A stretch of 64,000 nucleotides of DNA from Exophiala sp. HKRS030. Its lineage: Eukaryota > Ascomycota > Eurotiomycetes > Chaetothyriales > Herpotrichiellaceae. The translations under genes and the position numbers were made by a program. Below are positions 22,426 through 34,800 of this stretch, piece after piece. The notes below the pieces were generated by a model. It had not been told where the DNA came from. It was given only the letters and a program-made list of their open reading frames with translations, and searched no databases. Location: the NCBI GenBank assembly GCA_023897205.1, contig JAHWDD010000005.1, positions 372,001-436,000 of the forward strand, read 5' to 3'. Within the stretch, counting starts at the first letter, position 1. Every line of letters starts with the position of its first letter.

Positions 22426-23466
22426 TTACGTGGTATCCATATCATCGCCCACCCGTGCTTCACCTGCAACTTCACCTGCTTCGACAGCACCAGCGTCCAT
22501 TTCGACATCCTCATCCACGGGCTTCGGTGTCCGTCCAGATCCTTCGGGCAAGGTCGTCGGCGTCATGGCATTGCTCCCGCGCAGGTCCATGAGTGGTGTC
22601 GAGGCATCACCGGGCCGCGGCGTTCCAGCGTTGGACATGCCGTCTCGTCGACCCACCACACCCAGCATGTTCTCGTCGTCGTCGTCTTCTTCACCACCTT
22701 CTCGCTCCCGATCTCCTGCGCCGCCACCTTCTTCGTCCTTCTCGGGCTCTTTCTCGTCCCGTACGATCCTGCGCAACTTCATCCCTTCACCGACGACCTT
22801 CTCCAGCTGCTCCCTCCTTTCCACCCACGCCTGCAGGTGGTCTTGGCTCTCGCGCTCCAGTTCCTCGATCTCGGCCTTGAGCTTTTCGACGTTGACGTGC
22901 TGCTCGTCGCGCGGCTTCAGCGCCGCGTTCTTCGTGATCTTGTCCGCCAGCACGTCGTAGGTCTTTCGTACGGCCAGGGTCTTTTGCGCTTCGTCCAGCT
23001 GCACCCGGAGCGTCGACGTGTTGTCCCTCACCTCCTCCGCCGTCCTCTCGATCTTGGCCTTTTCCGCGACGTACCGCTCTCGTTCCCGTTCGTTGGCGGC
23101 TCGGAGGAATTGGATCCGCGCGATGCTGCTGTCGAACGCCGCAAAGTCTAGAATCACATCTTCGCGGAACCGCTGGATGTCCTTGAGGAATTGTTCATGT
23201 TGAGCGGCGGTCGTTGTTTGTCCCTCTACATTCTCCGACGGCTCTTTCGATTCCGGCCCTGCACTTTCTCTAGCAAGAAAGGCATGGAGGGGTGTCGTGG
23301 GCGCCAGAAGTCGTTTCGTCAGACGCTTGAAAGGTCGTTCTTCGATACCGAGAAGTCTGGATGCGTGGAGTTTATCTGTGTCGCTGTGAGAAATTTGGTC
23401 AGGTACAAAAAAATGCTTGTCATAGGTACCTTCTTCAGCTTGGTCGAGGAGAGTAAATGTCGCCAT
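22426..23466 (-). CDS. THO complex subunit 7 (Tho7/Mft1-like)
   Basis: Two exons, 23466-23430 and 23375-22426; 328 residues. The 54-nt intron (23376-23429; GTACCT donor, GACACAG acceptor) has no in-frame stop, so an unspliced reading also stays open. Splicing joins LLDQAEE to DKLHASRLLGIEERPFKRLT, the conserved THOC7 N-terminus. Residues ~80-225 are coiled coil (RFREDVILDFAAFDSSIARI, KLKAEIEELERE), and the C-terminal third is acidic and disordered. THO couples transcription elongation with mRNP assembly and export in the nucleus; THOC7 is one of its coiled-coil subunits. The gene is divergent from elongin A, another RNA-polymerase-II-linked factor. Confidence 0.88.
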   Translation of the reverse strand: MATFTLLDQAEEGTYDKHFFVPDQISHSDTDKLHASRLLGIEERPFKRLTKRLLAPTTPLHAFLARESAGPESKEPSENVEGQTTTAAQHEQFLKDIQRFREDVILDFAAFDSSIARIQFLRAANERERERYVAEKAKIERTAEEVRDNTSTLRVQLDEAQKTLAVRKTYDVLADKITKNAALKPRDEQHVNVEKLKAEIEELERESQDHLQAWVERREQLEKVVGEGMKLRRIVRDEKEPEKDEEGGGAGDREREGGEEDDDDENMLGVVGRRDGMSNAGTPRPGDASTPLMDLRGSNAMTPTTLPEGSGRTPKPVDEDVEMDAGAVEAGEVAGEARVGDDMDTT

Positions 23467-24036
23467 TGTGTTTTGATCGTGTTGCCGGTCGCAATGGTCA
23501 GTAACGGAGCATGGAATGTTGAAAAACAAACTTTGGGCGAAATACAATACGAGGGGAGACGGATTTAGTGCTTGGGACGAGGCTGAGGCCGCAGTTATGG
23601 GGGTTGGAGTGAAACGAGGCTGGAGGCTGGAGACTGCAGGCAGATCCTCCCTCTATTTCTTGATGACTTGTCGAACCAAAATCCCCCTCGGCTTATTTGA
23701 CTTCACCTTCAACTCACTCACCCATCACCGAGTACAGCCATGTTTTGGCTTTGTCAAAGTTTTCTTGAATGGACTGGATTCAAGACAATAAGAATTACGA
23801 AAACCTATTGTCCTGAAAAGACTTGAATTGACCACCCACCTTCCACACTGCCCGACCTACAACTCATACATCAACCCCATCCCAATTTATAGAATACAGC
23901 CTTCTCTCTTCCTCCTCTCAACCTTGCTACGGCCTCTACCACTCTCGATAACCTCTTCCTACTTTCGACAGCCTCTTACTACGTTGACAACCTCGACTAC
24001 TCTCGACAACCTCTTACTACTGCCACAACATTCACC
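23467..24036. promoter_or_regulatory. Divergent promoter, THO subunit 7 and elongin A
   Basis: 570 bp between start codons. The elongin side (23880-24030) is very CT-rich with repeated CTCTACC / CTACTTTCGACA-like units, typical of a transcribed fungal leader. No discrete operator was recognised. Confidence 0.5.
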
Positions 24037-25164
24037 ATGCCTGCAGACAGCCTTGTCGACATGTGCATTCGTGCCTGCATAAAACGGCGTGGAATCCTCC
24101 CATCAGTCGGTGATTTGCCATATGATTTGGTACGTCCGATTCTCGCTAAAATCGAGTCTCCGGAACAGTTGGTACGTAGACCTGGCTTCTCCCGCTTTCA
24201 GTCCGCCCACCGTACTAATACCAATCCTTAGCATCAAATTGAACAATCGTCGCCACAGATCGCCGGTGAAGATGCTGAATTATGGCTCAACTTCATCAAA
24301 CGTGACATCCCGGATTGGCATCTCAAACCCCACCAACCCTCGAACCCGAAGAATTGGTACAAGGTGTACCGCAAACTCCAGGCGGACGACGAACGTTCTC
24401 GTGCCGAGAAGGAGGAGCGCCTCAAGGCTGCATTCGCCAACATTCAGGACGAGAAAGAACGCAACACCACCGTTATCAAAGCAAGGCAACATCTACCCCT
24501 CCAAGCACCTTCGAGGAAGGCTGTGATACACTGGAACTACATAAGCGGCAAGACAGGCAGCAAAGGTGCACACAAGATGACTTTGATGGAGAAGATTCGA
24601 AAAGAAACTCGGAACGCAAGAACCTCGAAGATGAAGAGACCCACACACGAGTTGCGGCAGAGGGCGTCCGCCGTCAAGAAAGCACCAATCGCATTTATAG
24701 AGGATGTCAAGCGGCAGGCGGCGAAACCTCTTCCTCCAACTCCAACTCCTCCCACAAATACGACACCTACAACAACGATAAGGCCTGTGAGAATGACAGC
24801 GCCGCGAACCTCCAGACCACCATTGCACGCACCAAGAGCCAAAGTCCCACCAGTCAACCAGTCCTATGATCTCACGGCAGATAGGGAAGCAAGATTACGT
24901 GCATTGAAACTTGGTAACCCTCGCCCTGCTTCGACATCGACCCCAACAGCAGAGCAGAGGGGACAAGGAGGGGCTGGACTGACTCTTGACTTCTTGGAAG
25001 ATTCTGATGGCGACGATGACCAGCAACCACGGAAGGACATGAAAGTCGGCCACGATGATCGACGTGCGTCTACCAACACAATGGGTGCCAGCACGTTGAA
25101 GAGGAAGCAACCACCGACAATGTTCACGTCATCCTCAAAGAGAGTTGCTCAACCAATACGATAA
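24037..25164 (+). CDS. Elongin A domain protein
   Basis: Two exons, 24037-24171 and 24232-25164; 355 residues. The 60-nt intron has a GTACGT donor, a TACTAAT branch site and a CTTAG acceptor. Residues 1-110 carry the elongin A domain: SLVDMCIRACIKRRGILPSV, GDLPYDLVRPILAKIESPEQ, and after the intron ELWLNFIKRDIPDWHLKP, with the PxNWYKVYRKL block. The remainder is basic and disordered with Pro/Thr-rich stretches. Elongin A binds elongin C; in yeast Ela1 this forms a ubiquitin ligase acting on stalled RNA polymerase II, and in animals it stimulates elongation. The elongin C partner is not in this window. Confidence 0.9.
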
Positions 25165-25980
25165 TCGAACAACAGTAAGGTTGAGATATGCAAGGCGTTG
25201 GTGGATACGAATCACTTTTGACAACACAACATCAGGACACTGAATGAAATATGCAAGGCGTTGGTGGTTTCCAGTACAGGTTTACTTTTGAGCGACTTCA
25301 CATTGAGATGGAATGGGAAATGATGGGAACTCAACTCCTGGAACATGAGACATTTTACAAAGCAGTACGCACATGGATGCACTGCATAAGTACCTTTTCA
25401 GCGAGCACTGAAATACAAATGATAAACAAATTATTGAATACACACAGACACACATGCTTGATAAACTTGGGTTTCCGAGTCTCTTTTTTTTCCCTTTTCG
25501 TCCATGTCTCATGCTAATGTTGGGATTCTGTTCATTCATATCATCCCCATCTGCATTTCGGGCGTGAGGGTGATAGTCTACTTTGAGGAGTAACCTGTTG
25601 CCCACTCACTTGATGGGGGGGGGGGCATCTACTGTAGAGTAAAGGAAAAGGAAAAAGTCATCATGTGTGTGTCCTTTTGTTGTCTCGTCGAGGGTCTTGT
25701 TTGACGTCGGCACATCACACAGAAAGCAAAAAAAGGTTTCAATCCATCATCATCATCCCCTCGACCAATTAATTGACCTTGGTTCATACACACTCCTTGT
25801 CCCGTTTCATCACGGTTCTCTCCTTCCCTCCCTCCCTCGCTCTCTGTCTGTCTCGCACACACTCGAATCGATCGATCGATTTACTACTCCCCTTTTCATT
25901 GAAACAAACCCCCCCCCTCAAAATCGACATTCGGTTCTTTTCTCGTTCTTGTTTCGGTAGGTTCTTGGGTGTTGCAAGTG
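25165..25980. other. Convergent 3' spacer, elongin A and NEDD8
   Basis: 816 bp. It holds a spaced direct repeat (25186-25267), a G run at 25615-25625 and CT-rich tracts near 25815-25870. No gene found; the frames are low-complexity. Confidence 0.55.
25186..25267. repeat. 19-bp direct repeat, period 63
   Basis: ATATGCAAGGCGTTGGTGG occurs at 25186-25204 and again at 25249-25267, just after the elongin A stop codon. It looks like a small local duplication whose interior has diverged. Confidence 0.9.
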
Positions 25981-26702
25981 TTACCGACCTCCTCTCAACG
26001 CGAGGACCAAATGTAATGTGTTTCCACCTTCTAGACCATAATCCTCCGCGGTCTTGTCATCGGCCCTACGGATCAAAACCCGCGCGCGTCAGCTTTTTCC
26101 ACATTCTTCCCCATTGGATGATGACGATGATGATTGAGGACTTCCGATGGTCATCACCCGAGAGAAGACGGAGGAGGGGGGTTTTTCCCCCCCCCAAATC
26201 ATTTGTACAAAATACAAGTCTCGGGTCATGACACATACATTTGTTTACCACCATAGATCAATCTTTGTTGAACAGGTGGGATACCTTCCTTCTCTTCGAC
26301 TCTTTCTTTGATACGTGAGACCTAAAAAAAGGTTTGTCCAATGTCAGTTTTTTTTTCCAATTGTTTTTTCGGATCTTCTTTCTCATCGTAACTCCCCAGA
26401 GTCACTTTTGTCCCATCTCTTTCTGTAATGTATACATTCTCGAAGTTTCCCGACATGCTGAAAGTTTCCGGAAAGGTAAAGGTTTCAGGGTTAAAAAGGT
26501 TTGGTGGGAGACGGACCTTGTAATCAGGTTCGATGTCGAGTTCGATTTCTTTGCCGGTGAGCGTTCGTACTCTGGATTCAAACCAAGGAGGGGTTTTCCC
26601 ACGTCAGTTTATGATTTCATGTGAACCCAACCGGTCAAGGTCATGAACCAGTAGTAGTAGAAGTAGACGGGAGAGATCGTAGATGACATACTTGATCAAC
26701 AT
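25981..26702 (-). CDS. nedd8: NEDD8 / Rub1 ubiquitin-like modifier
   Basis: Four exons on the minus strand: 26702-26692 (only 11 nt), 26571-26517, 26321-26239 and 26065-25981; 77 residues. Introns of 120, 195 and 173 nt start GTATGT, GTCCGT and GTATGT. The product aligns residue for residue with the ubiquitin fold: [44 protein letters not shown], and [11 protein letters not shown]. Ala72 before LRGG, where ubiquitin has Arg, marks NEDD8; Leu8, Ile44, Lys48, His68 and Val70 are kept. One residue (Arg77) follows Gly-Gly and must be removed by a Yuh1/DEN1-type hydrolase. NEDD8 is joined to cullins and activates SCF-type ligases. The gene is easily missed because each exon is short. Confidence 0.93.
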
Positions 26703-27835
26703 GTTGAAAGTCCTGCAGAGGTGAGACGAAGAAACCAACAAAGGCTTGTCGTAACTTTTGGAAAATCGTTTTCCGCGGTTACGGATCGAGGAAAAAGAGG
26801 CACAAGGATGGGGGCGGGGACGCGAGAGAGAGAGAAAGAGAGAGAGAGAAAAGGACCCGGAAATATCTCTTTCTTTGGTGGTCAGGATATCGAGAAGGTT
26901 GAATTTGGTGAGAGAAATCAAGTTCAAGTACACACAAGTACTGTTGAAGAGCAAGTCGATAATCAAATCGCACTCAAAGGATGTCTCATTTGTAAACTCG
27001 CAGCCTGATTCATGATGGGTGGTCAAGGTTCCGCGGGGCACGTCACACTTATTTACTCCGTAATACGTGCTCCGTACACTCCATATTCCGTTACCGCCGT
27101 TCGGCATCATTGATTCCAATGATTTACTTTGCCCCCTCAAAGGGCAAGGAGTTCAGCCTCGTTCTTCGAGCTCCTCTACAAAGACTACAAGGCACAAAGG
27201 ATTCTTATCGATGCTCCAAAAGGTCATCATCAAATTGTGATTGGATTTTACGATTTTCTATTTCAAAAATCATTCACAGCCCTACTCCCGTACACATACG
27301 CCATAGTGCTTGCTAGGAACGACAGACGCTCAAAAACGCATCCAACAATTTGCTCTCTCGTCAAATCCTACAAACCAGTAAACGTACTGAATGGGGTATG
27401 AAAAAGTAGAAGGATAATATACAACAGATGGAAAAAAAACAACCGCCTTGACGAAAATAAGACGCCTTTCCAGCCTGTATGTACCCAATATAACATACAT
27501 AGGCTTGCGCCAGAACCCATCTGGACAGCTTTTCAACTTCTTGCAAGATTGTTCCCAAATCAAATTGCTCTTTCCTTGCAGGACAAAAACAAAAACACCA
27601 ATTTCGGGAAAAGTCGTTCTTTTGCGGACACACATATCAGACTCGTTTCCTGGTAGGAACTGATCGCCCCCCACCAGTGTCCTGTGTTTCCATAGTAGCG
27701 CGGCATAAAGAGAAATCAAGCAAGATCCAACTTTTTCCCGCTTCTTTTTCACATGTAAACATTATCACTAAAATGATGGGCGCGAATGCACACTCAGTGA
27801 GCTCTGGGGTAGCGCGCAATGGACGGGCTCAATTT
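26703..27835. other. Spacer between NEDD8 promoter and ApsA-like 3' end
   Basis: About 1.13 kb. It contains the NEDD8 promoter with a GA tract, a TACTCCGTA copy at 27054-27062 followed by TCCGTAC near 27071, and the 3' UTR of the next gene. A 90-codon frame at 27129-27401 begins with TTG, not ATG, and is not accepted. Confidence 0.5.
26824..26852. repeat. GA-rich simple repeat
   Basis: GAGAGAGAGAGAAAGAGAGA-type tract about 120-150 bp before the NEDD8 ATG; on the gene's strand it is a CT tract, a common fungal promoter feature. Confidence 0.85.
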
Positions 27836-30800
27836 TCAGAAACCTCGCCATAAATCTCTGGAGTCAGAACTGCCCCTGGTGGATGAGCTTGCAGCCATCA
27901 TCTCGCTGTGAAGCAGTGAATCCACTGGGCTGATACTGTCTCGGCCATGATCAAAGCCCCAATAACTCATATCCTTCTTCTTCGATTGCCCACGAAGGAG
28001 ACTGAAGGAAGGGCGAGTCGATGAGGTAGAGGTCTTACCCTCGATGAAAGCGTCCATTCGCATGGTTGTTGTTTGTTGGTTGTTGTCTAGAAATATTGGT
28101 GGGATTGGAGGTCGGCCGGAGGCACTTGCCTCACTCCCTCGGCGGCTGCTCACAATGCTCTGCATGCCGAGGCTGGGAGTATACAAACCACGATCAGAGG
28201 AGTAGACGGCTGTTGATCGGATACTTTGTGAATATGTGGAGCCTGGACCTGGCAGGCTAGGAGTTGCCTCTTTGGCGGAGAAGCTTCTGAATGAACTTGG
28301 AGGTGCTCGTGGTGCCGTGTTGCTACGTTTTCGTGAATGACGTGGAATAACAGGAGGCAGAGCAGGGTCTTGTGTTGGGTCATAAAAGTCCCGAGTTGGT
28401 GGTCGAGAATCCTGGATGGGCATCGATCCATCAGTCGTGAAGGACCGGGGGCCAGGACCAGCTCGAAGAGGGTTCTTCGCAATGCGAATCGAGTCACGGA
28501 TTGGTCGTCGTCGAAGAGAACCCGCGAGGGATGGTGTAGGTTGATTCAATGTGTCATTTTCTGGAGGTGGTGGAGGCGGTGGTACTGCGGTCAACTCGTT
28601 CACGCTCAGGGGCGAATGCGATAAAAATGACAATGCGGTCAACCACACATAGTGGCGCTCTTGTGAGGTCGCTGTGAACTTGAGGGCTCTCTGAGGAGTC
28701 AAAATGAGGATGGACCTGTTGAAATGTTGGCCAGCGATTGCGCCTTTGGGCATAGGGTTGTCGTCTTTGACATCAAGAACAGACTTGATGATCACTGTTC
28801 ATCGTTAGCTCATGGTACTTGGTATGGTCGTAGAAAAGTACTCACATTTTCGGCCACTCTTACCCATCAAAGCTGTACCGGAGGTTGGCTGCTTGCTGCT
28901 CCACATGACTGAGCGTTCATATGGTGCAAGCCATACCCATCTTTTGTGGCGAACACCGTTATTCGTAACACTTTGAGAAATTTCTTCCACGCTCTTGCTA
29001 CTATCCCAATCGGCCTTGTCCGTCACTCCAAACGATTTGCGCCTTCTAACATACTTATACATCCATTCACCAACCATCGTCTGCGCAATCGAATCAACAA
29101 CAGACGTCTGATGCATTGACACGGCATCTGAATTGGTCTTTACATGGTGAGTGCTCTGTCGACTGGGCCCAGTAGCAATGGATGGACGCGGTGCGCTGGC
29201 CTCCCTCGGGTTGCTGTAAGGTTCTGCTAGGAACGATGCTTGTTCCGTTGTTGGCATTTGAAAGCTGGGCATTTCTGGCACAATCGAGACCCGTGGATCC
29301 AGAGGTGGGGAACGACTCCGGGCTCGTCTTGCTTGAGAATGAGGCGATATGGCAGGACCAGACCGAGCTTTTCTCAACGTGGGTCTGGTATATTTGTGCT
29401 TTGGTCTTTTGGTCGGAGATGCATTGCTGCTCGCAGGCGAGCTTCGACCACCTTCGCTGATCGATTTACCAATTCTTGCAGAGCTGTACCTCAAAGGTAC
29501 TGGGAAAGGAGGATTGCTGTCGACGGAAGCCGTGGTAGATTGTGAATGTGAACTACGGTGAGCGGCGGCTCCACTCGATATCAAAGCAGTCCTTCTCATG
29601 TTGCTAGACCGAGCCGACGGTACCCGTTTGAGCTTTGAGCCCACGTTTTGCTTCTGAGAACGTTTTTGAGGGCTAGTCCTGCCCTTTGAGAAAGCCATCC
29701 TCATTTCAGGAGGTAGACCATCCTCTGAAAGGCGAAGCTTTTCCAGAGCGGCAGCTTCACCGGCGCTGACTGCAACACTTTCGCCAATGTCCTCGAGAAG
29801 TGGATCTTGAGACACCATTTTACCTGATTTGAGGACAAATTTTGCGGTCGGGCGATTGAAGATGTCGTCCTCGAGAAAAGTGTCTTCATCGAATAAATCA
29901 CCCTCGTTCTCTACATCATCGTCAAATCCTGCAAAGAGGCTGCTCGATCGGACAGGTCTGGGCATGTTAGAGGCAAAATCCCTGGAGAGCGGTCCGTTGT
30001 CATTCGGAGGTGGCATTGGTGCTCGGGAGGGTCCCGCCGCCATGCTACGTCGAGAGGCAAACATGGATGTAGCAGGAGAGATTCTTGTCCGAGAAATAGG
30101 TGGTGGCATTGCCATGGAGGACACGGGCGGTCTGAAGTGGTTCGACAATGGAGCAGGAGGCATCTCAGATGGGGGTACAATTGCCCGTTTGTCAACCCGG
30201 ATTGGCTCGGTCTGCATTGATGCCGATTGATAGCCACCTAGAGATTCTGAGTTCACCTGAGTACCGGCGTTCTTAGTACGCGGCGGCAACATGACACTGT
30301 TCTCGGGCGTGGTAGGTCTTGAACCGGGTGGGATGATGGCAATCAAAGGCACCTTGAGATCCACAGTTTCCTCACTTTCAGTATGCTTGTGGCTCGTGCT
30401 GACCACAGGCACGATGTCTTCAGTTTGGGTAGCGATTGTCGCTGTCGGGGCTCGCTCCAGAGAGCTCTCGGGTATGGTAGCGAGGCCATTGTCGTGTTTT
30501 TCTGGAGTGAGTGGTGGACTTGGAAGAGCCTCGACCGTTTGGCAGGCGGACGAAACCATAACCGGTTGCTGCTTTTCCCATGAAAGCTCTACACTTTCGG
30601 CAGGGCTGACAGGGCTGGGAGATACATTCGACTGCCTCATGGTTCCAACTTCGATGTCTCCTGGTTGGAACATTCTAAATTGTCGATTGTTTGCCGAAAC
30701 CGGCCAAGGAGAAGGCGGAGGGGAGAATTGTATAGCAGTATCAACATATTTGATGCTCGGCCTGCGTGGCACACCGTCTGGAGATGCAGCACTCGACCGT

Positions 30801-31864
30801 CGCTTTTCGTCTGGGCTGTCGTTGCGCTCGATTTCCTCGAAGTCTAGCGGCATACCCAATATCTTGCGGGCTTTGAGGGACAGACTTGAAGTGGGCCGAA
30901 TCTGCTCTTCAGGAAGCGCATCGGGAGAGATACGTCCATCTTCATCGTTCTCGGGAATGTTAGCCATATCCTCTTCCAATTCATCAAAAGCAAGCTCGTC
31001 TGCCAGGTTGACCGTGACACCATTGTGGAAGCTCAAAACGGACACGCGGCCACCATGCGTGTCGCTGTTGATCGACGTCGCACTTTGTCTGCGTCCTCTT
31101 CGTGCAAGAATAGAGCCCTTGCTCGGGCTCTCCATGATACTGTTCCGGCTGTGACACGTACGCTCAGTCGGAGACACTGGGGGAGGTTGATGGTGTTGAG
31201 CATTAGCGAGCTCACTCAGTACGACCTTGAGACGTCCCTCGGCAATGTGAACCTTGGTCTCTAGCCCGCGCTTTTCACCAAGCCATGATTCTTTGTCTTT
31301 GTCCCATAGAGCTTGTGTCTTTTCTGCGGTTTCTTCCTGCGTCTTTGCCTTTTTCTGGCTCTGCTCAAGCCTTTTGCGCAGTTCTGACACATCGTTCAGT
31401 GCATCGTCTCGTTCTTTGGCTAATTCGTTGAGCGCTGAGAGTGTACCTCCTTCCAGAAGTTGCATCTGCCGCTTGACTGACCTCGTCTCCTTGTTGGCTT
31501 GTAACAGATTGTTATTGAGGACTTCATTCTGGGACTGGGAGGTATGGAGGCTGATCTCCAGCCTTTCGATGTCATTGGTTCGACTCTCCAGGTCTCTGCG
31601 TAGCGACAAGATCTCGGACACCAAGGATGCATGGAGGGTAGGTGTGAATCTTCTGGGATCGAGAGGAGAGATGTTTTCATCGAGGGCAGGATTGATGGAA
31701 TCATTGCTTCGCCTCTTGCTGGCTCGCTCATCGGGCATGGGCGGAGGGGTGGAAGAGGGTGACATATCGTCGTATCGCCGCGATCGGGTCGATTGTGAAC
31801 TTGACGGTGTGCGGTACGGTGTATCCGTGGGCGAAGGCAGTGAGTAACTGAACTCAGGCTCCAT
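27836..31864 (-). CDS. apsA: ApsA/Num1/Mcp5-type cortical nuclear-migration protein
   Basis: Two exons, 31864-28846 and 28794-27836; 1325 residues. The 51-nt intron (GTGAGT donor, AACAG acceptor) splits a Leu codon and joins LMGKSGRK to LIIKSVLDVKDDN. Residues ~80-220 form a coiled coil (SLVSEILSLRRDLESRTNDI, NELAKERDDALNDVSELRKR). A long Ser/Pro-rich region follows. A PH domain of the Mcp5/Num1 type lies at about 932-1050 (GEWMYKYVRRRKSFG, GVRHKRWVWLAPYERSVMWS, FNRSILILTPQRALKFTA). The C-terminal ~275 residues are disordered. Such proteins bind plasma-membrane lipids through the PH domain and anchor dynein for nuclear migration; A. nidulans apsA mutants fail to position nuclei. The long internal repeats of ApsA/Num1 are not visible, so it may be closer to short Mcp5-like forms. 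Confidence 0.88.
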
Positions 31865-34800
31865 GCTTCGAAAATGCCACGAGAGGCTCGGTTCAGATGG
31901 CAGCCGTGTCCAGCATACTCACGTCGGAAAGTCAGGAATGCCGACACCTAGATGGCGGCGGCGGACTGGCTGGGTATCTAGACAAAGCGTGAAGACATCC
32001 TGGTGAAGCAGGACCGATGGGGCGCAGGCAACTTCGACTCGAATGCTTGCCAGTGTTCGCAATGCCAACAACACCTCAATCACCCAACTGCTGTTTATTC
32101 CAGATTGCGAGACACAAGACAGAAATCATCAAGATTCATGTCATGCGTACGGTAGTCGCGTCAGACAGGCATTAACGGGGAGGACGACAAGATAGACAGG
32201 AGAAGCTGGTTAACGCTGGCTCCCTGATCCACGTCTAGCCTGGAAAAGTACCGTTCAGATAGCAGTCAGCAACAGTTTGAAGGGACCTTCGTCTATTCGG
32301 ACGAGCAAGACCTTGAACCTCAACCACTCTTTCGAAGTGGTCTGTCTGCAGCGCGTCTCAGTGCGGATCTCTGGGGCTGGTCAAAGAGGCCGAGAGCAGC
32401 CGAGTGATTGGACGATAGGGTGTGCATAGCGGGAAAGCCATGATTGTTCAGGGGCAGCGTTGGAAGCAGACGAGCAAGGATTCGTGGACCAGGGCATGAA
32501 CGATAGTATACAAAGTGGAGTTGGATGGAAGTGAGGGAGCGAACGGCCCAGCGACTGGCGTGCATTTCAGGGCGACCAGACTACAGGAAGCGAAGGGCGG
32601 TGCCGACCAGCGCATCCCACAGATCCGGGATTGTTAGCCAGGTGCGGCAGAACCTGGAAGCCAAAGCGTAGCCCTTGAGCCCAGATTGCTGGTAACAAAG
32701 GCGCTCAAATGATTTACATACAACGTGCGGAATAGTGGTTGGGCGATGCGAGAATCGGTGTTTGACAAGCCATAAGCTTGCACGCCAAAGAAGGCGATCA
32801 TAATAATTTGGTTGTGACTCGTAGGGGAATTTTTTTTTGAAAAAGAGGGCCACGACAACTTTAGCTACGGGCCGCAACCACTCGGGGCAGTTGCCAGAGA
32901 CTAGTGAGGCTACTCCAGTACAGGCACTAGAGCGCCCCCCCCCAAAGGTCCCCGTCGTTAGGCACAAGCGTGTTTCAGTGCCTCCACCATCGGAGGATTT
33001 GTGTGGCACAATCCTTTCTCTTTGGGGTCATTGGAGGGGTCGATCAAAAGGGTCGTCTTCGTGTCAAATTTCCAGGCGTCTTTTTATTTCCACCAGACTC
33101 TGGCGGAGTTCGGATACGCCGAATAGAGAGCAGCTACGAGTACGAGGTTATTGTACAAGGTACGTGCAATACGGAGGGGAGATATGATGGAGAACTTAAT
33201 GTACAGTATGACTGACTGCACGTTTATAACAATCACAACCCTTGCATGAGCACCAATCCCAGCTGCATAGCTGTACGTACAAAAAGACAGGCCATGCCGT
33301 TACTGCATGAGCTCCCTCGAGGTTACGCATCATCAGTTGTAACACACAGTTCAACTGACTCTCGGCTGGACATCAGTCGTCCCGATGTGACAATTTCAAT
33401 CACGGCCGGGACCAGCATTTTGCCTTTTCCAGCGGCTTGAAGCATGAACCGTTCCCACTCGATGTTGGTAATCCCTGTACAGTACGGAGTACCTGTAGAG
33501 CTATCGTGTCTGGCCTCACTTTCGCTTGGAAGACGGATGGTCTGTGATGCAAAGCCCAAGGCAACAGTCCCGACTCTGATCATCGAGCTACAGTACGGAG
33601 TGCATATTCCCTTCGCTTATACGAGTACTCCGTACTGAGTGTGTTAATTCAATAATAGGCATCAATCACCAACTAGTCTATTTCCTCCTACGTTCTCGCG
33701 AAGGCTCGTTATTTATACGAGTAGAGGCTGCCGTCGCTCGTTTCTGTTGCGCGACCAGCCCTCGGGTAGCGAAGAAAGCTGTCAAGCGATGAATATGCCG
33801 CTCGGTCTCTCTGATATTTCATCAACTCCGACTGTTGAATGATTACCTACGGAGCAAGTACTGTACAGTAAGTGCTCCGTGGGTAGCTAATAAAACCGAG
33901 AGAGTATAGCATCTTTACGTATCTTGGGCTGCTTTAGAAGGTCAAATTCACGCCAATAATTTCTTTTGCACTTTAGTTCTGTCTCATCAGTCCGTATATC
34001 ATCCTGGGATTGGTACACGAAAAGCCACACAACAGCCATCACGCTCTTGTCCTGCACGTGTCATCTGTTCCATCACAGTCACTATCTTGCGGTTCGGACG
34101 AATGACTCTGTGCGTTTTCTCTGGCACGCCATCCCTTGTGTGAATTGACGAGGTCTGTTCGCTTCACGACATGCTCAAAGTTGATGATCCTCCAATCTCC
34201 TGTCGCATTGCAACTCTTTTTGTTAGTATTATGCGGAGAGAGGCCGCTCGGATCGAATTCCTCGAACGAGGTGTCTGTACGAGATGGATAGTTGTCTCGC
34301 TCTTATTTCAGTGCCCGAGGTGTTGCTCGCCTCCATCTGCATTTGCGGATTGATGGTGTCTGTACAGGAATGTCGGTGTCCTTCGATAGGGGATATCCTC
34401 AACCACGGATATGATAAGGACCAACCCTCATGTTCCTGAACGTCGATCAAACCGGGGACAGGACTAGGTGATCATGGGTTCCTGGCGTGCCATGGGTTTC
34501 ATGCTCTAAAACCGTCATAGAGCCCATGCTCACGTTATTGACACCTGTGTGGGCAGCGACAGGTGCGGCCGGGTTCAGGCACTGGCCGAACTGGGGACGG
34601 CGCATCCACCGATTCTCTGGGCTTCCTCACCACGCCGGGGACTTCCCAGTTTGCTGGTAACAGTACGGAGCAGATACAGTGGCACTGGTCTGGGTTCACC
34701 CTGTCTCGACCACGCCCTCCCCCCTCCTCTGGGGCTTTTGGGCATTTCGTCTTTTGACTTTTCCGTCTCCAACTTTGCAACTCCAAATTTCCACACGACA

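Noticed and set aside
27129..27401. 90-codon plus-strand frame
   Set aside because: Starts with TTG and has no ATG giving a similar product; no family recognised and no upstream exon found.
32581..33009. 142-codon minus-strand frame
   Set aside because: No conserved features or splice partners; crosses homopolymer runs.
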